Shown in pieces: positions 35,539 to 42,786 of a DNA stretch of 42,786 nucleotides. The first letter of the stretch is position 1, and the number at the start of each line of letters is the position of its first letter. The DNA is from Asaia bogorensis (lineage in GTDB: Bacteria; Pseudomonadota; Alphaproteobacteria; Acetobacterales; Acetobacteraceae). The notes below the pieces were generated by a model. That model was not told the DNA's origin, searched no databases, and was given only the letters and a program-made list of their open reading frames with translations. The stretch spans positions 1-42,786 of the forward strand of contig CAMATI010000010.1 in the NCBI GenBank assembly GCA_945861095.1, in the 5' to 3' direction. A program made the position numbers and the translations under genes.

Positions 35539-36741
35539 TCAGGCGAGGATCGTCGCCGTCTGACCCAGGACCGCCTGCGTGTGGGACGCGATCATCGCTT
35601 CTTCGTCGGTCGGGATGACGAAGACCTTCACCCGCGACCGGGACGAGGAAATTACCTCGGCCCCCTGGCGGTTGGCGCCGCGGTCAAGATCGATGCCGAT
35701 CCATCCCATGCCTTCCAGAACCCGCTCCCGCACCCGCCAGGCGTGTTCGCCGATGCCGCCGCAGAACACCATCGCATCCAGACCTTCCAGGGATGCGGCC
35801 AAGCCGCCCAGTTCCCTGCGAATGCGGAACACGAAATACTCGATGGCCTGGCGTGCTTCTTCCCGGTCCGACGCTTCCAGGTCCCGCATATCGTGGGACA
35901 CGCCCGACAGGCCCTTCAACCCGGAGTCGCGGTACAGCAGATCGGAGATCGCCTCCGCGCTCATGCCCTTTTCCTGCATCAGGAACAGCACGACGCCGGG
36001 ATCTAGCTGGCCGCACCGTGTCCCCATCGGCAGTCCGTCCAGCGCCGTGAAACCCATCGAGCTGGCAATCGATTGGCCGTCGCGGATCGCACACATGGAC
36101 GCCCCGTTGCCGAGATGCGCCACGATCACCCGCCCGGCCGCGTGCAGCGGAGCGATCCGTTGCAGCCGTTTGGTGATGTATTCATAGGACAGGCCGTGAA
36201 ACCCATAGCGCCGCACGCCCATTTCGTAGAATTCCAGCGGCAGGGCGAAGACGTCGTTGACGAACGGATGCGTGCGGTGGAACGCCGTGTCAAAGCAGGC
36301 GACCTGCGGCACGTCCGGCCATGCCGCTCGCGCCGCCATGATCCCGGCGAGGTTGTGCGGCTGGTGCAACGGCGCCAGCGGCACCAGGGTCTGCAGATGG
36401 TTCAACACGCCGTCGTCGATCGCCACCGGGGCATCGTAGCGCGTGCCGCCATGCACCACGCGATGACCCACCCCGATTACGTTGGCATCGCCAAACGCCG
36501 CCTGCCGCCAACCCAGGACGCGCTCCAATGACTGAGCGTGGAATGGGGCGCCGGCATCGTTCGCCCAGACGTCCTGGTGTGTTTCCGCACCATCCGCGCC
36601 GCGCACCCTGATGCGCCGCTCGCCGCCCAGCATCTCGGCCAGGCCCACCGAGAGCACCGTCGGTTCAGCGCCGCCAACCTCGAACAGCGCGAACTTGATC
36701 GACGACGAACCCGCGTTGAGCGTCAGGATATGGCGGCTCAT
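35539..36741 (-). CDS. ackA: Acetate kinase
   Basis: AckA transfers phosphate between acetyl-phosphate and ADP to make ATP and acetate, or the reverse. The 400-residue product starts MSRHILTLNAGSSSIKFALF, the ASKHA nucleotide-binding start. Later it has VGHRVVHGGTRY, RRYGFHGLSYEYITKRL, VAHLGNGASMCAI, RCGQLDPG and VFCGGIGEHAWRVRE. It ends with a Pro-Thr-Asp-Glu-Glu motif (VIPTDEEAMIASHT) common to acetate kinases. The ATG overlaps the stop of the MaoC-Pta gene (ATGA), so expression is coupled. It is the last gene of the operon. Confidence 0.95.
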   Translation of the reverse strand: MSRHILTLNAGSSSIKFALFEVGGAEPTVLSVGLAEMLGGERRIRVRGADGAETHQDVWANDAGAPFHAQSLERVLGWRQAAFGDANVIGVGHRVVHGGTRYDAPVAIDDGVLNHLQTLVPLAPLHQPHNLAGIMAARAAWPDVPQVACFDTAFHRTHPFVNDVFALPLEFYEMGVRRYGFHGLSYEYITKRLQRIAPLHAAGRVIVAHLGNGASMCAIRDGQSIASSMGFTALDGLPMGTRCGQLDPGVVLFLMQEKGMSAEAISDLLYRDSGLKGLSGVSHDMRDLEASDREEARQAIEYFVFRIRRELGGLAASLEGLDAMVFCGGIGEHAWRVRERVLEGMGWIGIDLDRGANRQGAEVISSSRSRVKVFVIPTDEEAMIASHTQAVLGQTATILA

Positions 36742-38156
36742 CGCGTCACCTCTTGTGGGACCTCAGCCTTGACCGCGCTGACCCCGGTCGCCAACCAATG
36801 CGCATACAGCACCGCCACCGCGCACGAGAACATCCGCGACCGTTCATCATCCGCTCGGCTGGTCAGCAGGATCGGCACCCGGGCGCCAATCACGATGCCC
36901 GCGCCTTCGGCTTGCGCGGCATAGGTCAGTTGCTTGGCCGTCATGTTTCCGGATTCCAGGTTCGGCACAACCAGCACATCGGCCTGCCCCGCGACGACCG
37001 ACCCCAGCCCCTTGGTCCGCGCGGCTGAGAGGCTGATCGCGTTGTCCATCGCCAGCGGACCGTCCACAACGCCCCCGGTGATCTGTCCCCGCTCGGCCAT
37101 CTTCGACAGCACGGCGGCATCCAGCGAGGATTGAATCTTCGGATTGACGGTTTCGACCGCCGACAGAACTCCAACCTTGGGCGTAACGATCCCGAGGGAT
37201 CGTGCCAGGTCGATGGCGTTCTGCGTGATGTCGACCTTGTCTTCCAGGGTCGGCGCGATATTGATGGCGGCGTCGGTCACCAGCAGAAGGTTCGGCAGCG
37301 ACGGGGCGTCCATGACGAAAACGTGGCTGATGCGCCGATTCATGCGAAGCCCGCCATTGGATTTCACGACATGGCGCAGCAGCTCGTCCGTGTGCAGATG
37401 GCCCTTCATCACCGCTTGGGCCATCCCCTGATGCACCATCTCGACCGCCCTCGCGGCCGCGGCGTCGTGGCTTGGCAGGTCCTCGATCATAACCCCGTCC
37501 AGATCGACATTATGGGCGGCGGCGAGCGCGCGGATCCGCGTTGCGTTGCCCAGCAGGATGGGCGTGATCAGACCTTCTCGCGCGGCACTCATCGGCCCGA
37601 GCAGAGCGCTTTCTTCCTCCGGGGCGACGACGGCGGTCGGCATGGGCGGCAGATCACGACAGGCGGCGAACAGGCGTGCCGAGTTCCGATGGCTTTGCAG
37701 GAGCAGCCCGGGCAGCACCTGGTCATCGACCACCTGGCGCGTCTGCGGCGCCCGCACCTCGGCGGTGCCGTCGACGATCAGCGTATCCTTATGCTCGACG
37801 CGCGTTTCCAGCACGATCGTTCCCGGCGGACGCTTGGCGGTGACCCGCACCGAAACCAGCAGATGATCGCCGGCGTGCGCGCGGTTGTGGAAGCGCAAGG
37901 TCTGCGATTCATACAACGTCCCGGGCCCGGGGAGCAGATTGCCCAGCACGGCCGAGAAGAGTGAGCCGAGCCACATGGAGGGCGCGGGGTTTCCGGTGCC
38001 GGCGGCCTCGGCGCCGGCGGACCCAGGCAGGTTGACGGGGTTCAGATTGCCGCTGACATGCGCGAAGACATACAGATCGTCCGGCGTAACGACCCGGACG
38101 ATGGATGCGGTCTCGCCGATCTCCAGTTCATCGAAAAGCTTGTTGGTGCGGGTCAT
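36738..38156 (-). CDS. Bifunctional enoyl-CoA hydratase/phosphate acyltransferase (MaoC-Pta fusion)
   Basis: The first 140 residues form a MaoC-like hot-dog domain (LFDELEIGETASIVRVV, VSGNLNPVNLPG, SMWLGSLFSAVLGNLLPGPG). The remaining 310 match phosphate acetyl/butyryltransferases (LITPILLGNATRIRALAAA, HQGMAQAVMKGHLHTDELLR, RRISHVFVMDAP, GGVVDGPLAMDNAISLSAA, LVVPNLESGNMTAKQL). The combination suggests hydration of enoyl-CoA and phosphorolysis of acyl-CoA to acyl-phosphate, which the coupled acetate kinase gene product could then use to make ATP. The stop overlaps the ackA start and the start overlaps the stop of the DUF3141 gene (ATGA each). This arrangement is known in several alphaproteobacteria. 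Confidence 0.9.
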   Translation of the reverse strand: MTRTNKLFDELEIGETASIVRVVTPDDLYVFAHVSGNLNPVNLPGSAGAEAAGTGNPAPSMWLGSLFSAVLGNLLPGPGTLYESQTLRFHNRAHAGDHLLVSVRVTAKRPPGTIVLETRVEHKDTLIVDGTAEVRAPQTRQVVDDQVLPGLLLQSHRNSARLFAACRDLPPMPTAVVAPEEESALLGPMSAAREGLITPILLGNATRIRALAAAHNVDLDGVMIEDLPSHDAAAARAVEMVHQGMAQAVMKGHLHTDELLRHVVKSNGGLRMNRRISHVFVMDAPSLPNLLLVTDAAINIAPTLEDKVDITQNAIDLARSLGIVTPKVGVLSAVETVNPKIQSSLDAAVLSKMAERGQITGGVVDGPLAMDNAISLSAARTKGLGSVVAGQADVLVVPNLESGNMTAKQLTYAAQAEGAGIVIGARVPILLTSRADDERSRMFSCAVAVLYAHWLATGVSAVKAEVPQEVTR

Positions 38157-40609
38157 TCGCTGGTTGCCTCTGCTTCGGTCCGGGCGCGGCGCGATGCGGC
38201 AGCGGGCCGTTCGGCCGTCCGCGCGGGGGCGGCCGGTGCCGTGGTAACGGGTTCGTCCGCGACCGGGTCCGCTGACTCGATGGAATTCGGGATTTCCAGC
38301 GTGTGGCGCAGGTGGGCCAGCATGCGGATTGTGGCTTCGGCCATTTCGGCCGGATCGCCGGCGATCAACTCGACCAGGTCGATGGCCCGCTTGCGGTCGG
38401 CCCGATCGGGCAACAGGGTGGGCAGGGTGCTGACCGCCAGTTCCGGCTCGAAGTCGATGATCAGGGTCTGGCCGTGGATCATTTCCGAACGCACGGTGTC
38501 GCCCAGTTCCCGGAACGGCGAGGTCGTGTTCAGGATCATGTTCGACCGCTCCAGGCGCGATTGACGCACCGCGCCGCGGGATCGCGCCATCAGGACCAGC
38601 ATGCGGATCACCGCTTCGGCTAACCCGCCGCGCGACATTCCGGCCAACGCTTCCCGCACCTGCGGCAATTCACGCAGCGGATCGCCGAACCCGGCATTGG
38701 GATCGGTGACCTTGGGCGGGGCCAGTCGGGCCAGGAACGGATTGGCGTAAAGCGCGAAGAACATCAGTTCCTTGCGGGCATCGGCCATGTCGGTCCAGAA
38801 CGTGAGGGTCTTTTCCACCATCGACGCGAACAGCCGTTCCGTTTGCAGGAACGGGTTTTCGGGCGCGGCGGGCTTGCGGGACGCGCGGACCGTATCGGCC
38901 AACGCGGCCACGGGACGCACCAGCGGGTTCCGGTCGGAAAGCACCGTGCGCCGCATGCGCAGCGGATGGGACTTCACCATCGCCTCGGAGAACGCGGGGG
39001 TCACCATCGCCTTCACCGCCGGGCGGACGAACATCTCGTAAGCATCGACCCCCAGGCGGGACATCCGATCGACGACGGCGAACGGAAGCTCATCGTCGGC
39101 GCCATCGTCCAGCCCGCGCAGATCGGCGATCGAGCGTTCCTCGATCGCGACCACGTATTGCGCGTCCACGCCTTCGCCGATCTGCTTTTCGATCCGCATT
39201 TCATAAAGGTCGGGGGCCAGCGATTCGATCATTTCCAGTGCGGAGACGATCCGGTCGTGCTCCTCCTGCGCGACCTTGGCCGACACGAAGATGCCGAGAT
39301 GGCCGACCTGGTCATGCACCATGTAGATGATGCGCTGACCGCGCGAGCGGATTTCCCGCTCGTCTCCGTAAACCGTTGGAATCCAGTTAAGGGCCTGGGG
39401 CGGCGGCGTGATGTCATCGCCATGGCTGGCAAACACGATGATCGGCGCCTTGATCCGCTTCAGGTCCACCGGCGCCCGCCCGCCCAGATGCGCGTCGCCA
39501 TATTGCAGCCGGTTGCCGACAAACAGGTTCTCGACGATCCAGCGAATCTCGGACTCGTTCAGGAAGTAGAAGCTGGACCACCAGCGTTCGAAGCCCAGGA
39601 AGCGCGGGCCTTCGGTGTCGGCGTTGGCGAAGACCTCGTAGTATTTCATCCATTTCGTGGCGCCGGGGTTCATCTTCTCGAAGTTCTGCACCAGATGCGC
39701 GCCGTCGAAGCGCCCGCCGCCCAGGTCGGACATCAGCAGCGCTGGCATTGCCCCGCCGGACAGACCGCCGAGATAGCGCATCTGCTTGCGCCCCCGCACG
39801 CCGGCCCAGTAGCTCATGGGCGCCCCGTTCACCACGATCGGCCCGGTGATATGCGGATTGGACGCGGCGAGCAGCATGCTAGCCCAGCCACCCTGGCAAT
39901 TGCCGATGATCACGGGCTTGGGAGCATTGGGATGGCGCAGCCCGACCTCGCGCACGAAGCAGCCTTCCGCGGCGGTCACATCCGCCAGGGTCTGGTTCGG
40001 CTCCGGCTGCTGAAAGAAGATGACGAAGTAAACGGGATGGTTATGCGCCAGCGCCACGCCGACCTGGCTGTCGGACTTGAAGCCGCCAATGCCGGCACCG
40101 TGGCCGGCGCGCGGATCGATGATGATGTAGGGACGGCGTGTCGGGTCCATCGGGTGGCCGTCCGGCGGCAGGATCTCCGCCAGGGCATAGTTGACCGGAC
40201 GCTCCAGGCTACGGCCATCGACCACCATGCGCCAGTCGTAGACCAGGACCGGGGTGCCCGTACTGTCCATCTGCTCCACGGCGACGTTGCCGGCCTGGCG
40301 CATGATGTCCAGGAACAGGACGCCTCGCTGGGTCGCATCGGTCGTATAATCCGTCAGCGCCTGCCAGGTGGCCATCGGCGAGAGTGGCATTGACCACGTC
40401 TGGCGCAGGGCGTCCGCCATTGCCTTGCCCGTGCCCCCATGCGTGGCGTTCAGTTGTTGATAATGTTTCGTCGACAGATCGGCCAGCGACTGCCGCTGCG
40501 CCGAAAGATCGGCGGCAAGCTGGTTCAGGCCGGCGCCACGTCCCGTGAGGCCAAACTGCTTCAACAACGCCGCTCCGGTGCTGAATGGCTGGGATGAAGT
40601 CTGTGACAT
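38153..40609 (-). CDS. DUF3141 protein, PhaC-like alpha/beta hydrolase fold
   Basis: The 818-residue protein starts with a PHA-synthase-like N-terminal region (about 30-160, AADLSAQRQSLADLSTKHYQ). An alpha/beta hydrolase core follows with IIGNCQGGWASMLL, where C238 occupies the nucleophile elbow in a G-x-C-x-G box, SHGDDITPP (acidic residue at 398-399) and VHDQVGHLGIF (H437). A cysteine nucleophile and this box are PhaC synthase features, so the core could form or cleave thioesters. The C-terminal 350 residues are helical and not recognised. The protein is conserved next to MaoC-Pta and ackA in alphaproteobacteria. The ATG at 40609 follows AAGGAATT. Confidence 0.85.
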   Translation of the reverse strand: MSQTSSQPFSTGAALLKQFGLTGRGAGLNQLAADLSAQRQSLADLSTKHYQQLNATHGGTGKAMADALRQTWSMPLSPMATWQALTDYTTDATQRGVLFLDIMRQAGNVAVEQMDSTGTPVLVYDWRMVVDGRSLERPVNYALAEILPPDGHPMDPTRRPYIIIDPRAGHGAGIGGFKSDSQVGVALAHNHPVYFVIFFQQPEPNQTLADVTAAEGCFVREVGLRHPNAPKPVIIGNCQGGWASMLLAASNPHITGPIVVNGAPMSYWAGVRGRKQMRYLGGLSGGAMPALLMSDLGGGRFDGAHLVQNFEKMNPGATKWMKYYEVFANADTEGPRFLGFERWWSSFYFLNESEIRWIVENLFVGNRLQYGDAHLGGRAPVDLKRIKAPIIVFASHGDDITPPPQALNWIPTVYGDEREIRSRGQRIIYMVHDQVGHLGIFVSAKVAQEEHDRIVSALEMIESLAPDLYEMRIEKQIGEGVDAQYVVAIEERSIADLRGLDDGADDELPFAVVDRMSRLGVDAYEMFVRPAVKAMVTPAFSEAMVKSHPLRMRRTVLSDRNPLVRPVAALADTVRASRKPAAPENPFLQTERLFASMVEKTLTFWTDMADARKELMFFALYANPFLARLAPPKVTDPNAGFGDPLRELPQVREALAGMSRGGLAEAVIRMLVLMARSRGAVRQSRLERSNMILNTTSPFRELGDTVRSEMIHGQTLIIDFEPELAVSTLPTLLPDRADRKRAIDLVELIAGDPAEMAEATIRMLAHLRHTLEIPNSIESADPVADEPVTTAPAAPARTAERPAAASRRARTEAEATSE

Positions 40610-40681
40610 GATGAATTCCTTACTTTGAAAACCAGAGGCGCGCCCCGTATGGGCCGTCGCGCCTCGCCCCGTCCGCGGCTG

Positions 40682-41353
40682 TCAGTCCAACACGGTCGCA
40701 AGGGGAAGCGGCATTTCCGGGACATCCCCCACGATCAGCAGCCGCGCGGTCGTCGCGGCCAGGACCTGCTCCACGCTCACCCCGGGTGCACGCTCGCGCA
40801 GCAGCAGGCCCTGGTCGGTCGGTTCGATCACGGCCAGATCGGTGACCACCAGGCTGACCCGGCGCGCGCTGGTGGGTGGCAGAGTAAGCTCCGGCACGAT
40901 CTTGGATTCACCACGTGCGGCGTGCTGCATCGCGACGATCACACGCTTGGCGCCCGCCACCAGGTCCATGGCCCCGCCCATGCCGGGGACCAGCTTGCCT
41001 GGCACCATCCAGTTCGCCAGCCGTCCGGTCTCGTCCACCTGCAATCCGCCCAGGACCGTCATCGCAAGATGGCCGCCCCTGATCAGCGCAAAGCTGGTGG
41101 CACTGTCGAAGGCAACCGCGCCCGGCAGCGCCGAGATGAACCCGCCGCCCGCGTCTGTCACGCTGGCGTCTTCCATTCCGTCGGGCGGTGGCGCGCCGAA
41201 GCCGATGATACCGTTCTCGCTTTGAAACGCGACGGCGATGCCGTCGGGTACGAAGCGCGACACCAGGGTCGGCAGGCCGATCCCCAGATTGACCAATGTG
41301 CCGTCGCGCAGTTCCAGCGCCACGCGGCGGGCGATGATTTCCTTGGCGTCCAT
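40682..41353 (-). CDS. 3-oxoacid CoA-transferase family, subunit B
   Basis: The 223-residue subunit shows the family start (RRVALELRDGTLVNLGIGLP), the catalytic-glutamate loop QSENGIIGFG (E46), MEDASVTDAGGGFIS, RGGHLAMTVLGGLQVDETG and the GMGGAMDLVAGAKRVIV motif. It transfers CoA between an acyl-CoA and a free acid, for example acetoacetate with acetyl- or succinyl-CoA. Its ATG overlaps the subunit A stop (TAATG), so the two are made in equal amounts. The operon setting next to Pta and AckA suggests use in short-chain acid conversion. Confidence 0.93.
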   Translation of the reverse strand: MDAKEIIARRVALELRDGTLVNLGIGLPTLVSRFVPDGIAVAFQSENGIIGFGAPPPDGMEDASVTDAGGGFISALPGAVAFDSATSFALIRGGHLAMTVLGGLQVDETGRLANWMVPGKLVPGMGGAMDLVAGAKRVIVAMQHAARGESKIVPELTLPPTSARRVSLVVTDLAVIEPTDQGLLLRERAPGVSVEQVLAATTARLLIVGDVPEMPLPLATVLD

Positions 41354-42006
41354 TAACGTGGCCTCTCCACCAGATGATGCACCAGGATGCCCGGGGTCCG
41401 GACCGCATCCGGCGGGATGACGCCAACCGGAACGATCTCGGCCGGTTCGGCGATCACGCAGTCGGCGGCAAAGGCAACGACCGGATTGAAATTGGCCGCC
41501 GTGAGACGATAGGTCAGGTTGCGGTTGTAGTCGGCCTCATGGCAGTGGATCAGTGCGAAGTCGGCACGCAGCGGCCGCTCCAGCAGATACGTCGTGCCAT
41601 CGAGTTCGATCATCTGCTTGCCGGCTTCGACCACCGTGCCCACGCCGGTGGCCGTCAGAATGCCGCCCAGTCCGGCACCGCCGGCGCGGATCCGTTCGGC
41701 GAGCGTGCCCTGTGGGATCAGATCGACGATGATTTCACCCGCGATCATCTTCCGTTGCGTGACCGGGTTGGTCCCGATATGCGACACGATCGCGCGGGAC
41801 ACGCAGCCGGCATCGATCAGCTTGCCGACACCGACGCCAGGCCGAGCGGTATCGTTGCCGATGATCGTCAGGTTCTTGGCGCCGCGGGCGACCAAGGCAT
41901 CGAAGATCCGCTCCGGCGTGCCGACGGCCATGAAGCCGCCGAACATCACGCTGGCGCCATCGGGAATAAGTTCGGCCACGGCGCTGGCTGAGATGGCTCG
42001 TCGCAT
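41353..42006 (-). CDS. 3-oxoacid CoA-transferase family, subunit A
   Basis: The 217-residue subunit has the start [20 protein letters not shown], the [18 protein letters not shown] segment, [55 protein letters not shown] and [20 protein letters not shown]. These are typical of the AtoD/ScoA-type subunit that binds CoA. The start at 42006 follows a good AAAGGGGAAA ribosome binding site; the longer open frame upstream only covers the shadow of the fabI remnant. It is translationally coupled to subunit B. Confidence 0.92.
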   Translation of the reverse strand: MRRAISASAVAELIPDGASVMFGGFMAVGTPERIFDALVARGAKNLTIIGNDTARPGVGVGKLIDAGCVSRAIVSHIGTNPVTQRKMIAGEIIVDLIPQGTLAERIRAGGAGLGGILTATGVGTVVEAGKQMIELDGTTYLLERPLRADFALIHCHEADYNRNLTYRLTAANFNPVVAFAADCVIAEPAEIVPVGVIPPDAVRTPGILVHHLVERPR

Positions 42007-42020
42007 GGTGTGTTTCCCCT

Positions 42021-42637
42021 TTACGCGACGATGTGCAGGCCGGCATCGACATAGATGGTATCGCCGGTCATGCCGGAGGCCGCGCCACCGACCAGGAACG
42101 ACACCACCCGTCCGACCTCCGCGATATCCACCAACCGGTGCGCTGGCGCTCGGCTGACCGCGGCCTCCACCAATTCGTCGAACTGCGCGATGCCGCTGGC
42201 GGCCCGGGTTTTCAGTGGCCCGGGGGACACGGCGAACACGCGGATGCCTTTGTCCCCCAGTTCCGCCGCAAGATACCGCATCGACGCTTCCAACGCGGCC
42301 TTCACCGGACCCATGATGTTGTAGTTGTTCACGACCTTGTCGGCACCGTAATAGCTCATGGTCAACAGGGTGCCGCCGGATGCCATCAGGGGTTCGGCCA
42401 GTCGCGCCATCTCGATGAAAGAATAACAGGAGACCCGCATCGCCTGCTGGAAGCCTTCCAGCGAACAATCGACAACGCGACCGTGCAGGTCGTCGCGCGG
42501 GGCGAACGCGATGGAGTGAATGACGAAGTCCAACCCGCCCCATTCGGTGCGAATGCGGTCGAACACCGCTTCCAACTGACCGGGTTGCTCGACGTCCAAC
42601 GGCAGGATCAGGTTGGCCTGCAGTTGCTCCGCCAGAG
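42021..42637 (-). pseudogene. Enoyl-ACP reductase (FabI-type), N-terminus lost
   Basis: Residues from [15 protein letters not shown] through [37 protein letters not shown] (FabI Y-x6-K pattern) and [17 protein letters not shown] are clearly enoyl-ACP reductase. Just upstream of the LAEQLQ segment the frame hits a TGA and similarity ends, so the N-terminal cofactor-binding segment is missing. About 200 residues remain of roughly 260. The break at about 42637 looks sharp, as if an insertion or rearrangement cut the gene. A shorter product from a TTG at 42599 is possible but would lack cofactor binding. It lies just before the CoA-transferase genes. Confidence 0.8.
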
Positions 42638-42786
42638 CTCACGAATCCCCTCATTTTCATTGTCCCAGATACGGTGTGAGAACGGCATGTTATCCTACAA
42701 TATGTTGATTGCTGTCGGATGCGAGGGATTTCGTGGGGAAAGTGGATCGTTGGCTTGGCACGCGTCTGCACGACGTTCGGGCGTTC
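42638..42786. other. Sequence beyond the fabI break, unidentified
   Basis: The 149 bases show none of the missing fabI N-terminus on the minus strand. The border reads CACGAATCCCCTCATTTTCA on the plus strand and could be an insertion-sequence end. A short open frame on the plus strand runs off the window. Too little is present to identify the element. Confidence 0.4.

Noticed and set aside
42021..42771. A longer gene joining the CoA-transferase A frame to the fabI region
   Set aside because: Upstream of 42006 that frame shows no CoA-transferase similarity and overlaps the fabI remnant in the wrong frame; the ribosome binding site supports the start at 42006.

Overview
The window is high-GC DNA (by eye about two thirds G+C) from an alphaproteobacterium. 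I infer Acetobacteraceae or a close Rhodospirillales relative. The basis is the gene mix: a Hint-domain beta-helical surface protein, a DUF3141 PhaC-like protein next to a MaoC-Pta fusion and acetate kinase, CoxG/CoxD proteins and two hippurate-hydrolase-like M20 peptidases. No rRNA or species marker is present, so this is inference from families.

Layout. (1) Bases 1-5616 look like a decayed prophage or genomic island. It holds the tail of a small-terminase-like gene, several short prophage-type genes (two of them broken), a GlsB-type membrane protein and one large cargo gene for a DEDDh exonuclease fused to Sel1 repeats. The island stops at the 3' end of tRNA-Arg(CCG) (5617-5693), a classic integration site. 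(2) 6.1-8.2 kb is an OmpR-type two-component pair whose kinase is split by an in-frame TAG 20 residues after the phospho-acceptor histidine. (3) 8.6-11.5 kb holds a lone amino-acid-type ABC ATPase, an NAD(P)-binding epimerase-like protein and an M20 peptidase. (4) 11.9-16.8 kb is a minus-strand peptide/nickel-type ABC importer operon: Tat-exported binding protein, two permeases and a double ATPase. (5) 17.2-20.4 kb holds an HpaB-type flavin monooxygenase with CoxD-like and CoxG-like genes, but no CO dehydrogenase structural genes. (6) 20.4-22.3 kb is a scar: a molybdopterin oxidoreductase fragment cut by a frameshifted IS66-type transposase, next to a 139-bp element with 20-bp terminal inverted repeats. 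(7) 22.3-35.4 kb is mostly housekeeping and metabolic genes: SDR, panC, a secreted small protein, DUF2332, an LLM oxidoreductase plus M20 pair, mnmG, the Hint protein, a lyase of the fumarase/PurB superfamily and a second SDR. (8) 35.5-42.6 kb is a tightly coupled minus-strand operon: a fabI remnant, CoA-transferase A and B, DUF3141, MaoC-Pta and ackA. It appears built to interconvert acyl-CoA, acyl-phosphate and free acid, possibly linked to polyhydroxyalkanoate turnover.

Four-base stop/start overlaps (ATGA or GTGA) tie together the regulator/kinase pair, the ABC importer and the ackA operon. Dispersed palindromic repeats lie at 11656-11750 and 34342-34459, and short tandem repeats lie at 16528-16602, 17107-17134 and 18798-18854. 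The most unusual items are the exonuclease-Sel1 cargo gene, the DUF3141/MaoC-Pta/AckA/CoA-transferase operon, the isolated coxDG pair beside an HpaB-like monooxygenase, and the 139-bp MITE candidate. I found no CRISPR array and no clearly new multi-gene defence system.
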